From Hygrophila difformis (lineage: Eukaryota; Streptophyta; Magnoliopsida; Lamiales; Acanthaceae), in assembly GCA_030278955.1 (NCBI GenBank), contig JAOANR010000006.1:51860915-51924914 (forward strand): DNA of 64,000 bases. The letters run 5' to 3'. Below the pieces are notes generated by a model. It searched no databases. It saw only the letters and a list, made by a program, of their open reading frames with translations, and was not told where the DNA came from. A program made the position numbers and the translations under genes. Shown here piece after piece: positions 12,301-24,045 of this stretch; the first letter of the stretch is position 1; every line of letters starts with the position of its first letter.

Positions 12301-15300
12301 AAGTGAGCTAGGGGATAAAGGACAAGCAAATTATTGTCTTAATAAAGCAATAATAGCAGCTCCTGAAGATATTGCTCTTCAGCGTCATCGTGCTTCTCTT
12401 TATGTTGAGCTTGGAGAGTATCTAAAAGCTGCTGCTTCATATGAGCAAATCTCTCATCTCTGTCCAGATGATATAATTGACATTCTAAGAACTGCTACAC
12501 AGGTCTGTTTGTGCTTTGACAATTCTTTAAATCCTTTCACTGCATATCTGCACAGTTGACAATAATGAGATAGAGATGAATAGCTGATCTTGACTTGAGC
12601 TGTCCAGTGGATTTGCATGGATCTACTAGCCTTAGATTAGTTCAGTTGATTCAAAGCTTTCGTAAGTAATAATGTAATATACTTGAGCCGAGGATAATTT
12701 GAGAACAAAAGAAGTATTAGGAGGTCAAACTTGAGTTTGAAATTATATACCAAGCTTCAGTTTGAGTAATCTTGATCATTTAAAGGTTTTTTATTTTTAT
12801 TTTTATTCACTATATTTTCTACCATTTTAAACACATATGATTGCAAATTCTTCAAGGGAGTGGTCTCAAGTTCTACAAGTCATTCTTGCAGGTGCCGCAT
12901 TTTGGGGCAATTTTCTAACCTGATATATTTTTTCTTTAAAAAAATAATAATATGCACAAAAATTCTTGTCTCTTTATCACTCAATGAAACCATTTGATGG
13001 AGTGGAGACAAAATGGATACAGATTTTGCTTTACCCCAAGAGTAAACGGAGTACTATTTTCTGTGAGATAGTTTTAAGTGTAGAGGCTTCCTATTTATAT
13101 TTTCCCCATGCGTCATACGATCCTCCTTTTTTTTTTAATTGTCAATCTGTTATGCTAATGTCATTGCGAAGTGGACTTTTATTCACCTCAAGTCAAGTGC
13201 TTCTAAAAGTCTTGGAATCATTATCTAGTCACCAAATTCTAGATGCATTCTGTTCAATTTCATGCTGCTTTTACCATGTATATGTTTCTATTTCTTTTCT
13301 AGTTCATCACTGAACTTGATTTACCTTATCATTAGCTCTATCAAAGATGCGGGCAACCTGAGCGAGCTGTCAGTATGCTGGAGAAAATTCTCAGCAATCA
13401 TAATGATGCTAATTTTTGCATGGTTGATCTCTTAGTTTCTGTGCTCATGGATACGAAAGCATATGCCAAAGCTCTTGAACATATCGAGCATGCTCAGCGT
13501 ATTCACTGTACTGGAAACGAGGTTCCAGTCTATTTAATTATTAAAGCTGGCATATGTCAAGTTCTTCTTGGAAATCTGGAGAAAGCAGAGGTATGCCCAC
13601 TTCTGGTATTGCTAATTCCTAATGTGACCTTAGCTAATTTTTCCCTACCATTATGTAGTAGTTAACCTTATAAACAAATAATCTTTATCAATCATTTAGA
13701 AGAAATATAATGGTATAATTAAATTGATTTATATTACCAAAACAAGTCCTTTTTCTTGAGGTTCTGGGTCTGAAATGAAATAATTTGAAAGATCGGAGAC
13801 CAATTAATATGAAAATGACTGATTTGGATAGATGATAAATGGAACAAAACAAAAGTTTAGAACTGAATTGACAAAAGATAAAAGAAAATGGACTAATATT
13901 ATGCCCACGTGTCAGGTTTAAATTTAAACCATTGCCACGTCATCGATTAGAGCATAATTAGTTAACAAGGGACTGATTTGGACATAATTAGTATTTGTAG
14001 CGGACTATTTTGGTAATAAAATAGAAAAAGGACTGATTTGAATTTTTGGAAAGAAAAAGGACTTATTTGGCCTTTTTTCCATTATTGGTATCCTATTTAG
14101 TTTAAACAGTGCATATCTTGCCACTTATAACTTGTCTATGATATACTTTTTCATAATGTTTTGTGACTTTTGGATTAGATTTTTTTGATATTTCACTCAC
14201 TGTTTTACTATAATTCTTTCACAGGTCTACTTCAGTGTCATAAATCCCGAGAACGCATCTGCTCATGATCACTTAGTCATTGATGTTGCAGACTCACTGA
14301 TGACTTTTGGGCAACATGAGTCTGCATTAAAATACTATATTATGATAGTGGATGATGCACATAAGTATAATGTATGGAAATTGAATTACTGAGAGCATTT
14401 TCTTCCAAATTTAAATATATTGATGGTGTTTGGTTGCATTTTTAGGGTATATTGGCATGCTTTTGTTTGACTATAGTGCGTGAGATAGAAAAATGAATTA
14501 TGAGATAGTGAGTAATAAGATAATGAAAGATGAAGTTGAAAAAGTAGTGAGTGAGAGTACCTTTACGATGGGATAACATGAAATTAAGATGAGTAAGAAA
14601 TGCAACCAAGGTATGAGAGTAGTTTATCTTCTATGGGAACACATGAAAATGAAGATGGGTAGAAAATGCAACCAATGCCATTGTTTTCGGCTAACTAGAA
14701 TTTTTGTTCTCTTAACTAGAATTCAATGTCTTCTCAGGGCTATCTACATTTGAAAATTGCAAAGTGTTATGTTTCTCTGAAGAAATCAGCAGAAGCTATT
14801 CAATATTTTTACAAAGGTAAATAAAAGATTTTGAAGCTTATGTTCGCTTAATAGTGTTTCATAATGATGTGTTTAATCTGATATTGAGTGTTTGGAACTC
14901 ATAGCTTCTCCGATACCAGTTTATAAACTGATTTACATGGTTACTGTATTATAATAATGTTTTTTCTGTTCAGCTATTGAAGAGCTTTTCGATACTGTTG
15001 ATGCACGATTGATGCTATCATCTCTTCTTCTTGAAGAAAATAGAGACGATGAAGCAATTTCTGTGCTTTCTCCTCCAGCAGAATCAGGTTTTTACTTGTT
15101 CTATCAATTTAGAATATCTTTGTGGTGCTGTCTATAACATTCTCAATCAATACTGGTATACTGGTGTGCCGTGCAGCTCCAGAAATGGAATCTGATATGT
15201 GTAAGTTATGGTGGCGCAGCGGAAAGATAAAGTTAAAACTATCGCAAATCTACAAAGCCAAAGGGTTGTTACAGGATTTTGCTGACGTGTTATTTCCCTT

Positions 15301-18300
15301 AGTTCGTGAGACATTGTACCTTGAAGCAGTTCGGCAAAAGGTAATATGTTATATAATATTCTCTATCTATGGCCTGGCACCCTGCCTTTCCAAAATTCCT
15401 CTCAACTTACAGTCCCTCTTTCAACCCCTCTTCATCTGTTAACTCTCTCCTCATTTTCATTACTCACCGATTATTTTTCTCTACTCTTAAGTTTATTGAG
15501 GAGTAAAGCATACTTTATTAGTATGGACTATGGAGTCATCTCAATTCGTTTGATGAAATAAGGTTGGGAACTGTGAAGTTATGATACTTCGACATTGTAG
15601 TCCTATGAAACAGGGAAGACATATTCTAGAAATGGTTTATGCCAATACCCATTTCCTTCTTGACTGAACGACCTGATTGTGTGAAACTCTATGTAGTAGG
15701 GTTCCTTATTGATGTTTTTGATAATAATAATATATACTACCTCCGTCTCAATATTTTTGTTACGGATGGTTTTTTTGCACTATTCACTGTTTAACTTTGA
15801 TTCAAATTTTTAGTATAGCTATGTAAGAAAAAACATAGTCAAGTGAGATCTTGTTAGATTCGTCTAATCTTGTAGTTTTAGACAATCAACTTTTTATAAT
15901 TTTTCGTTGTACACAATTTAAGTTATTAACTATTGAAAATGTGTCTCGGCATGTGTGTCGAAGGCTAATGTAACAAAAACAATGAGACGGAGGAAGTATA
16001 CAGTATAGACACAAATATGTATGTGTTCTTATTTTTTTTTCTCCTGGGGGATGAAATATGGGAAGTGTATAGTCAGATTTTTGAAATACACTTGATGGAT
16101 CAAATATTCTTACAATTTTAATGGACTAACTACTTTTTCACACCCAGTATGGCAGGATGGGGCGCCTAGAATGGAAAAGCTACCTTTACATTTTTAGATT
16201 CTTTTTAATAAACCTTGGGAGTATTCAACAAACTTATGAGCATCGGCAACCTCTGATATTATTGACTTTTGTCTGTCAATGCCCAATAATATTGGTCAAT
16301 TTGTGAACATGTAAGGTCAATTGACCTATTACCAAGGTACACATTGCATGCACTAGGATATGCTAGAGTAGGTTTCTGGAAGAATGTGGCTTCTATCCTC
16401 AATATATCAGAGAAAATTTCAATGTGATTCATAATTTCAGGTAACCTTCTTTAACAATTGGTTTTCTAAGGAGTTTAGGTTATAGGATCTTGAATCGCAG
16501 GTCACCTTTTTTGGAACCGCCAAGAAAAACTAAATTAAGTTTTTTTTCCTCCTTGATTTATGCATGTGATGATGGGTTGATGACTGGGGGGTAGTGGGGG
16601 TTCAGATCCCCACGTAGAAGTCGGGAATGGAATCTCTGGTTATAGAAAATCCCAATCAGGAACAAATTCATGTTCTTTATAAGAACATGTGAGCATTCAC
16701 AATAAGTGAATGGAATCGGAAAAAAGGTCTTTCCTAGAAACTTGGCAATGTAAATTATTTTCAACTTTCCAAGGTGGGAAATCCGTCAGATTGCCTGCAA
16801 GCTTCCACAAGCTAACATAGTTCCTTGGGAACATTTGGTGATTCCTTCGAAAAACTTTGTATTGTGTATATACTTTTGTGATGGTTTGTTTCCATTTCAA
16901 GAGAAATATTGATTTTCAATATTTTTCATATCTTCTTCTGGCGACAAGTTAAGCTTGTAAACGGCCGTCTAATTTCTTTGTAAGGAGATATATGAATATT
17001 TATTGAATTCTTTATGACACTTTGTATGTGTTGACTACAGTTGTGATGGTCTCGTTATTCCATTTCATTTAAGAAGTTCTTCTGATTTTCAAATATTGCA
17101 CATGTCTGCTTGTGGTAACAGGTTAAATCTCGTAAACGTCTTTCTAAAGGTGTTCTTTCGGAAAGGATGAAAGTATTGGATGATCAACAGACTGACAGTG
17201 TTTTTCATGGATTTAGGCCTGTGATTTCATCTGTGGAGCTGTGAGTATTTTCTGTTTGTCAAATTTGAGCCAGTGTAAATGAGCTTGTTTATGTGCCGGA
17301 TAAATGTCAAGATAAAAGAGTCTTATTGCCTAAAAATAACTCTTTATTTGGTTATGATAATTTCAACTAAACTGGAAACCCTTATTAAGAATTACAACTA
17401 TGTTAATATGTTTTCTCATATTTCCCCACTTTATCTTATGAGCTTGTATCCCATTGTGTTTTACGTTGGATTACATGTCAGCATTGTTTTCATACGTTCC
17501 TCTAGGTTGTTCCCTTTCCTGTATTAAGCTGAACCGAGAAATCTCTGTTGTCTACATGTATTATTAGGAATTAGAGGTCTTCTATACATATATGAGATAA
17601 CAAGATTATTCTAATTTTGTTTGTAGTTTTCCTATCTGTTTGGGTAACTTTAATTTTTTTTATTTATTTTATTTTAAGTCGTAATAGTTACTGTTAGTGA
17701 TCAACTTGGTTAAAATCTAAAACTTTTTAGAGCGGAATCACTAACTGTATATAAGTCTCAACTGTCAACAAACCCCTTCCATTGCGTGAGTTAACCTTTT
17801 GCATGAACTAGCAAGAGCATATTATACAGAAATAGAGTGATGGAACTAGCAAGAACGTATACAGGAATAGAGTAACAGGTCGGGACTAGAGACTCACTAT
17901 GTTAGTGATCAGTTAGGCCAAAAGCTCTAGCTATTGCCTATTGGTGGTGAATGGTGATATTCACAAAATATATCTGTGAGTCTCAGCATATGTGAACATG
18001 AACAACTCTACTATGTTGGTCATTCCCTTAGGCCTCACATGACACATCTGCATCAATGTGAAAGAATGGGAAATGTAAATCTTTAAAAGAGTCCAAGTAT
18101 AAGTGTAGGATTTCATGTGTTCATGTAGGTTATGTTATGTCCCAATCACTTGAATTAAAATGAATATTCTTCATTCCTCAATTAATAATAATGGAATCAA
18201 TGGGACTTTATATTGTTTCTATTTTACAGGTCAGCCACAAAACAAAACTAAATATAAAAATAAGCATTACTGTTGAATTCCTCTTGGGTTAAATCCTATT

Positions 18301-21300
18301 GAATAACCATCTCCTAAAACCTTAAGTTAATAGGGTAACATATAATTTATGTTTTTTTATTAACTCATCCGATATGCTTTACAATTGTTGATCTATGCCA
18401 TAAGTTTTCCCCCAATTTCAGATCTAAGTACTACATACGTTGTTGGTATCATCGCAACAATTTGCATTCATAATAGGATATTGGATACCTTCTGAAGTCA
18501 TATTGATGTTGCCCCAAGTGAGGGGGAGTAATTGATTTGAGGGAAACAGAATGCTGATGATATTCCTTGCAAGTACACATGAATCTCATATTTCATTTGT
18601 ATTTTTGCATTTTTTTTTCTTTTTATGTTTTTTTTTTAATTTTTTTATTTTTTTTTTATTTTATATATATGTAAGGTACTTGTAGTTAGTACTTTTAATT
18701 TTTGTCGCAATGGTTTGAGTAATTATATCTTGTCGGCCAGTTCTTGGTTGCATGTTGGGTAATAAGTGATACACGATAGGTGGTTTTGGTCATATGAGAT
18801 TCCTTGCATGTTGAGAGGTCATACCTGTCAATAGATGATTGTAATTCCACTAAGCTGTTCTCTTATCTTATCTAATTCATTACAATAGTAACTTGAAAAA
18901 CTCTAAGCGAGTTAATTGCTTGGAAATGTGTGGAACACAAGGAACAAAGTTTTCAAGAAAATACCTACTATATGAAAACAATATTAATGCACAAAATAAT
19001 TAAAATTTTTGATGGGATGTGTTTCCAAACTGTGATCCTCCAGCTCATATAACATGTTATATGAGTTATTGACATTCTGCTATCCTGTATTAATGCTTAT
19101 GCCTCATCGTTTTTTTTTTTAATTAAATTTTATTTTATTCGTATAGGTCAAAAGCTTCCAGAGCGAAGAGGCTGCTCAAGAAGAAGGCTGCGCAAAAGGA
19201 AGCAAAAAGAGCTGCTGGAATTTATTGTGAGAGCGATGATTCAGATGATGAATCTCCAGTAAGAAATGGAAGACAAGATCTCAATTTAATTAATAATCTC
19301 TATTGGTCACTAGATTTCACAATCTTGCAGAAAGTGTTGCGGGAGCCACCTCTCCCAGATCTTTTCAAAGAACATGGGGATCATCATTTGATTGTGGATG
19401 TAAGTTGCTTGTTGTTAGACCATCACCATTTTATCTGTGGTTTCAGTTCCTTATTTATCTGAGGTTCCTTCCAGTTGCACTCTACCTATAAACGCCAATC
19501 CCTATCGTACTGCTTGGTGCATCAGTACTTATTTATCAGCTTTTCAGATTATCAATAATATTGTCTTTTGGATTTTCTCCAAAACTAAATAGTAAGGTAA
19601 AATCATTTAGTCAGGTAAAGTGGTAAACAATTGTAAATGGAAAAATATTTACTGAAAAAATAGAAATCACATTGAAATTACTAACTTATTTCACTAATCC
19701 ACCACCGCATATCCCTGAGTTTTATGTCTTGATTTTTGGCTATTGTTTCAAAGTTATTTTTCTCCTAGCATAAAAAACCTTACTGGTAGATGGTCTCTCT
19801 ATTTAATTGGCAAAGTATTGATTTTGTGTTGCTAAATGAGATATAATTTAATGGTGGAAATTTGTGCAAATGGGACGACCATAAATACAATGAATTGTAT
19901 ATGGAATGATATAACTAGTTCTGCAGCCATGCTTTCGATAAGACGAAAAGGACAGATAACTGTCCAAAATCAACATTTGTTCTGTGGAGAAGAGAGATTT
20001 TCATGCAATAGCTTTGTTTGAGTCACTATAAATATTATGTAATATTAGAAATTTCTAGGTAGTTTATACCATGGCTTGCTTGTAAACCAAGATCCTTGGT
20101 CAGGTACTCAGGTTTATGTTTGAACCCTCTGTGGTTTAGAATGACAGGTTCTTTCCATTTAAAATGAAGTATAAATTATTATTCCTTTCTTTCATATAGT
20201 CTTTGATTGACTTTCAAATGGTGTCTTGAGAAATTTCACTGCCATTTCCATAGTTATGCAAGTCATTATCCACCCTGAGGAGATATTGGGATGCACTAGA
20301 GATAATCAATCTTTGCCTCAAACTGGAAGGCAACACACTGTCGGCTGAGGTGAAAGAGGATCTTCAAACTCTCGGAGCTCGTGAGTTTTAAATTTTGAAA
20401 ATCTTCATTTTACAGCTTTTGTTGTTCAATCATCAATCAATATGCAGTTGGGGTTTATCTTGTAATAAATGTTGGAGAGATGCTGTGCATGATCGGAAAA
20501 GGTAAAAAAGGTTTGAAGTAATCATGGTGGTTTTTTTCCTTTGTAGAAATTGCGCATAATATTGCCGATCCTGCACGTGGGTGGGAGTGTGTTCGACACT
20601 TTGTTAGCCACCATCCGTACAGCTTTACTGCTTGGAATTGCTACTATAAAGGAATACTGAAGTAAGAGGGCTTTATGGTGTTTTTATTACACTGTTGACT
20701 GTACTCTAGTTTTTGTTGCAGATACAACATTTGAATTGAGAGTTTTGATTTACATTATAATCATATTTGTTCTTGCAATTCTACTGAGTTGGTTATACTA
20801 CTCGTCTGGTTAGTTTTATTAGAAAGGATCAAAATTAATAACTTAGCAAGACAGTTTGTTTAACTTACTGTCTTCTTTTGCATATGCTCATGTGTTTCCT
20901 TGTGTTCTGCAGAGCTAATAGAATCTCAAAGCGCAACAGGTTCCTTCATGCCATGAGAGCAAAGCACAAGGATTCAGTACAGCCAATCCTCATTGCTGGG
21001 CATCAATTTACAATGATTAGTCAGTATCAGGCAGCTGCCCGAGAGTATCTTGAAGCCTATAAGATGATGCCTGACAATCCCTTGATAAATCTTTGCGTGG
21101 GTATGTAACATGCTTGAAAGATCCAGACAATAGAAAATAGAGATGTTGGAGTACCCTATGCATGTTGGAAAAGAAAAATCTAAACCATATAATCTTTTTT
21201 TCAGGAACTGCCTTGATAAACTTGACATTCGGCCACAGACTCAAAAACAAGCACCAGACTATATTACAGGGGCTTGCCTTTCTCTATTGGAATGCCGAGC

Positions 21301-21952
21301 TCTGTGGAGATAGCCAGGTAATGAAATATTTGGACATTATATTTCTCTATCAGTAATCAATGTTGCATAATTTCAAAGAATTGCTTTACTGAAAGGTGGT
21401 TATTTCCGCTGTTCTCTCAATATATGCTAAGCGAAGTTCATCGCAAAATATCAACCTTGTGTATCATTGATTCGGAATGTATAGTAGCGTTCTGTGCCCT
21501 TGAGTGCCGCTAGTGTAGTGACATATTGGATTTCATCTCCGCTTAATGACATTGTTGGTGTGCTTGCATGTGTCAATACTCAATATACCAATGCTCAGTT
21601 TATTAGTACTTTATTTACTCTAGATTATTAAGGTGCAAAACAGCAACACAAATAAAACTTGAATTTGGTTTGGTTTCGTTTGCAGGAGGCATTGTATAAC
21701 ATTGCTCGGGCATACCATCACGTGGGGCTGGTTTCTTTGGCTGTTAAATACTATGAAAAGGTTCTGGCAATGCGCGTAAAGGATTATCCCATCCCCGTAC
21801 TTCCCAACGACGACCTAGGCAATATGGATGGCAAAAAGCCTGGCTACTGTGATCTGCGTCGAGAAGCAGCATATAATCTTCACTTAATATACAAGAATAG
21901 TGGGGCAGTTGATCTTGCTAGGCAGGTCTTGAAGGATCATGTCGTATTGTGA
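9355..21952 (+). CDS. TFIIIC subunit, Tfc4/GTF3C3 (TFIIIC102) family TPR protein
   Basis: Predicted subunit of RNA polymerase III factor TFIIIC, which binds internal promoters of tRNA and 5S genes in the nucleus. Eighteen exons join in phase: 9355-9683, 9785-9887, 10184-10291, 10717-10898, 12304-12502, 13336-13590, 14225-14371, 14738-14816, 14974-15087, 15177-15340, 17122-17240, 19147-19258, 19331-19399, 20254-20380, 20547-20661, 20913-21100, 21205-21317 and 21686-21952. All introns are GT-AG, giving 929 residues, close to the roughly 900 of plant homologues. Residues 1-75 are acidic (a Glu run near 55-60). A basic KRRGRKKGSKSK stretch near 148 may be a nuclear signal. TPR-like helices follow (for example AIKLLIEVIRLAPNLPDPYR and CLNKAIIAAPEDIALQRHRA), a charged linker lies near 610-640 and more TPRs at the C-terminus (EALYNIARAYHHVGLVSLAV). 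The start was chosen as the first ATG after a strong acceptor. Splicing is inferred from frame and homology memory, not transcripts. Confidence 0.9.
13737..14070. mobile_element. MITE-like element in intron 6 of the TFIIIC gene
   Basis: Terminal inverted repeats are visible: the left end reads CCAAAACAAGTCCTTTTTCT and the right end is the complement of CCAAATAAGTCCTTTTTCT. The 334-bp body has no coding capacity. No clear target duplication, so the superfamily is not assigned. Confidence 0.6.
14425..14680. mobile_element. Tourist-like (PIF/Harbinger) MITE in intron 7
   Basis: The left end is GGTGTTTGGTTGCATTTTT and the right end is the complement of TGGCATTGGTTGCATTTTC, an inverted terminal repeat with the GTTTGGTTGCA core of Tourist-type MITEs. 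The body carries repeated ATGCAACCAA and GAGATAG motifs. The 3-bp target duplication is not certain. Confidence 0.55.
15737..15996. mobile_element. Stowaway MITE (Tc1/mariner type) in intron 10
   Basis: Starts CTACCTCCGTCTCAATATTT and ends with the complement of CTTCCTCCGTCTCATTGTTT, the classic Stowaway CTCCGTC inverted termini. It is flanked by TA on both sides (15735-15736 and 15997-15998). At 260 bp with no coding potential, it fits the family's usual size and its preference for introns. Confidence 0.88.
17690..18545 (+). mobile_element. Possible miniature LTR retroelement relic in intron 11
   Basis: A primer-site-like TGGTATCATCGC (about 18445) is followed within about 75 bases by a polypurine-tract-like GTGAGGGGGAG (about 18520). 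The motif TGTTAGTGATCA occurs twice upstream (about 17692 and 17899). The short distance between primer site and purine tract resembles a TRIM. Matching terminal repeats on both sides could not be shown, so this is tentative. Confidence 0.3.
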
Positions 21953-22859
21953 TGCAACCTACTCTCGTCAGGTCATTTTGTTTTGTGCATATATGTATGT
22001 AAATATACTTAAATGTGAGTAGGCTGCGGTAGGGAAAACTCAATATGCAAACAATGATGTTTTGTTGAAATATATAATCTGGTAATATTATCTTTCTTAG
22101 ATGAATCAACTTCTTGAGATCCTTGTTATTTCATGATTGGCTGATCATTAAAATGCAAGGATTGTCCTTAAGACAATGGGTGATTCCAACTTCCAAGGTT
22201 TTATGCAGTTGCAATAATGAATGAAATCAATTGTGCATAAGAACAACTAAAAGCTGTTTATGAATCTTGCAGGTAATTAATACAATATACTATACAACCA
22301 TCACAATTAAATATAAAAGCAAGTAGTATGTTTTTTTTATACATCATATATAAGGTGCTACAAGTTATTAAGTTCAAAATTAAAATAAAAAAATTATTTT
22401 GATCTCAAACCAATCATAAAAGTACAAGTTATTGAGTTCAAAATTAAAATAAAAAAAAATTATTTTGATATCAAATCATTCATAAAAGTGTTTAAAGGAG
22501 TATAATGATTGAAATTTTAACCACTCTGGATGATTCTATTTGCACCCAGCCTACTTTCAAATTCCAACTACACCAAGTACAACCCGAACCCGAACCAACC
22601 CAACTAACCAAGACTGTTTCATCATCTTCTTCCCAGCGTTCCTTCTCCTTCTGTGTTGAATTTTTTTTAGGTAGCCTTATTTCCGTATGAGAAAATACAT
22701 CACAAGTTATAAGACGCATATGTTAGCAAACTCTGCCTCTTATATAGGGTGTTGTCGAACATGCACCCACTAGTTTACTATTTTGATAAACACCAATTAT
22801 TGACTTGATTATCAATATAGCATAAATTCACTTGGAGATGTTGAACGGCATTTGACCAA
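21953..22859. other. 3' flank of the TFIIIC gene and intergenic DNA
   Basis: The probable 3'UTR runs from 21953 to about 22250, with AATAAT-type A-rich motifs near 22215 as candidate polyadenylation signals. The rest is AT-rich with one tandem duplication, listed separately. No gene-like frame. Confidence 0.6.
22353..22480. repeat. Tandem duplication of about 65-70 bp
   Basis: AGTTCAAAATTAAAATAAAA followed by an ATTATTTTGAT block and CATAAAAGT occurs twice in a row, the second copy with a few changes. Non-coding. Confidence 0.85.
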
Positions 22860-23520
22860 ATGCTGATCGGACGCCCAATTTTTTTTGTGAAAGCACAAAT
22901 TTCAGACTGCTGGTCCACGGTGTGTGCTTATCTTATTTGCACGACTTTCCACTTTATCGAATATTTTGGCACAAGGATAATTCCACAAATTAATGTAGTT
23001 GAATGCTTGGTATTTGAAATGCAAGAATTGTCGATCCTGCTGTGGATGGCAAGGCAGCAAGCTATGCAATGTACTATGTATAGAGGCTCAGGAAAGGTGC
23101 AGGAGTTGGACATGTCACTAAAGGCATCTTCTTGGAGTGAGGAAGGCCTTGAAGATCCAAAGAAGCTTTATGAATGACGGATTCTGCTCAATGCACAAAG
23201 AGATTGTTCACAAAATATTGACTCACAATGGGAAGCAAAGTGGCGTGAAGAGGTGGTCAGTTTTCTTCTGAGCAAGCAGTTTGAGCCATAACCTTACGAG
23301 ATCTTTGTAGACTATGGCGCACCTTTACCAGAGGTAAGGTGATTGGATTCTGTGTTTGCTGAAAATTGCCTGAATTTAACTCAGTTGAATGAAACGCTGG
23401 AAGAAAAACTCTACCCCTTCTTGCAGAACATCTGGGAGGGTGTGCTTCCTTACCTTCTAGTATTGCAATCCCAGAAGAGTGAAAGACCAAAAGGACCAAA
23501 AGGTATGTGCCAATGCTTCT
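22860..23520 (+). pseudogene. Unrecognised degenerate coding-like remnant
   Basis: Plus-strand translation gives protein-like segments separated by stops. One includes SWSEEGLEDPKKLYE, continuing past a stop into a Trp/Glu-rich stretch (QWEAKWREEVVSFL, PYEIFVDYGAPLPE). Another, near 23345-23505, ends in LVLQSQKSERPKGPKG. The amino-acid composition resembles a real decayed exon set, but I do not recognise the family. It sits between the TFIIIC gene and the gypsy element. It could be part of an old element or a captured gene fragment. Confidence 0.35.
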
Positions 23521-23777
23521 TTTTTCTCTTCTTTGTCATACCAAAGATGTTTGTTTGTACAGTGAGCACATGTATGTGAAAGTTAGATTCCCACTTGAAT
23601 GAGAATATTAGGGAGTTTGAGCAACAATGTGATTCTCATAAGAATTCTAAAAAGTATAAACACCATTTTGAACTATAAAACTATACAGTTGGATGAAAGA
23701 AATCACAATGATGATCAAAGCTAACATGATGGGATCAATGAGCTAATTCACAGAAATGATAAGGCAATGGGCTGATG
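23521..23777. other. Intergenic stretch next to the gypsy 3' LTR
   Basis: No gene or repeat recognised. Ends at the outer boundary of the minus-strand gypsy 3' LTR (23778). Confidence 0.5.
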
Positions 23778-24045
23778 TGATAGAGACAGAAACAATCAAA
23801 CGGAATCATCCGTTTGCCCAGAGCCGTTTGGCTTCCCAATTCAATAATAATGATATGATCCTCACAAGTAAACCCTAATGACTCTTTAAATACTACTAGG
23901 GATTAGCCATAGAATAACCCAAGCCCAATAAGAAATAATAAAATTAACAATAAAGACCTAATGACCCAAATAGAAATAATAGAAATAACAATAGTAAAAA
24001 TAAAAGAATTATTATAATAAGCCTAATCAATCTAGCCTACGGACA
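23778..24045 (-). repeat. 3' LTR of the minus-strand gypsy element
   Basis: TG...CA-ended direct repeat of 32970-33227. The polyprotein stop codon lies just inside it (24027-24029). A PPT-like purine run (GGGACGGAAATGAG on the minus strand) precedes it. Confidence 0.88.

Noticed and set aside
22928..23113. Minus-strand frame opposite the unknown remnant
   Set aside because: The opposite strand has the more protein-like translation, and no motif is seen here.
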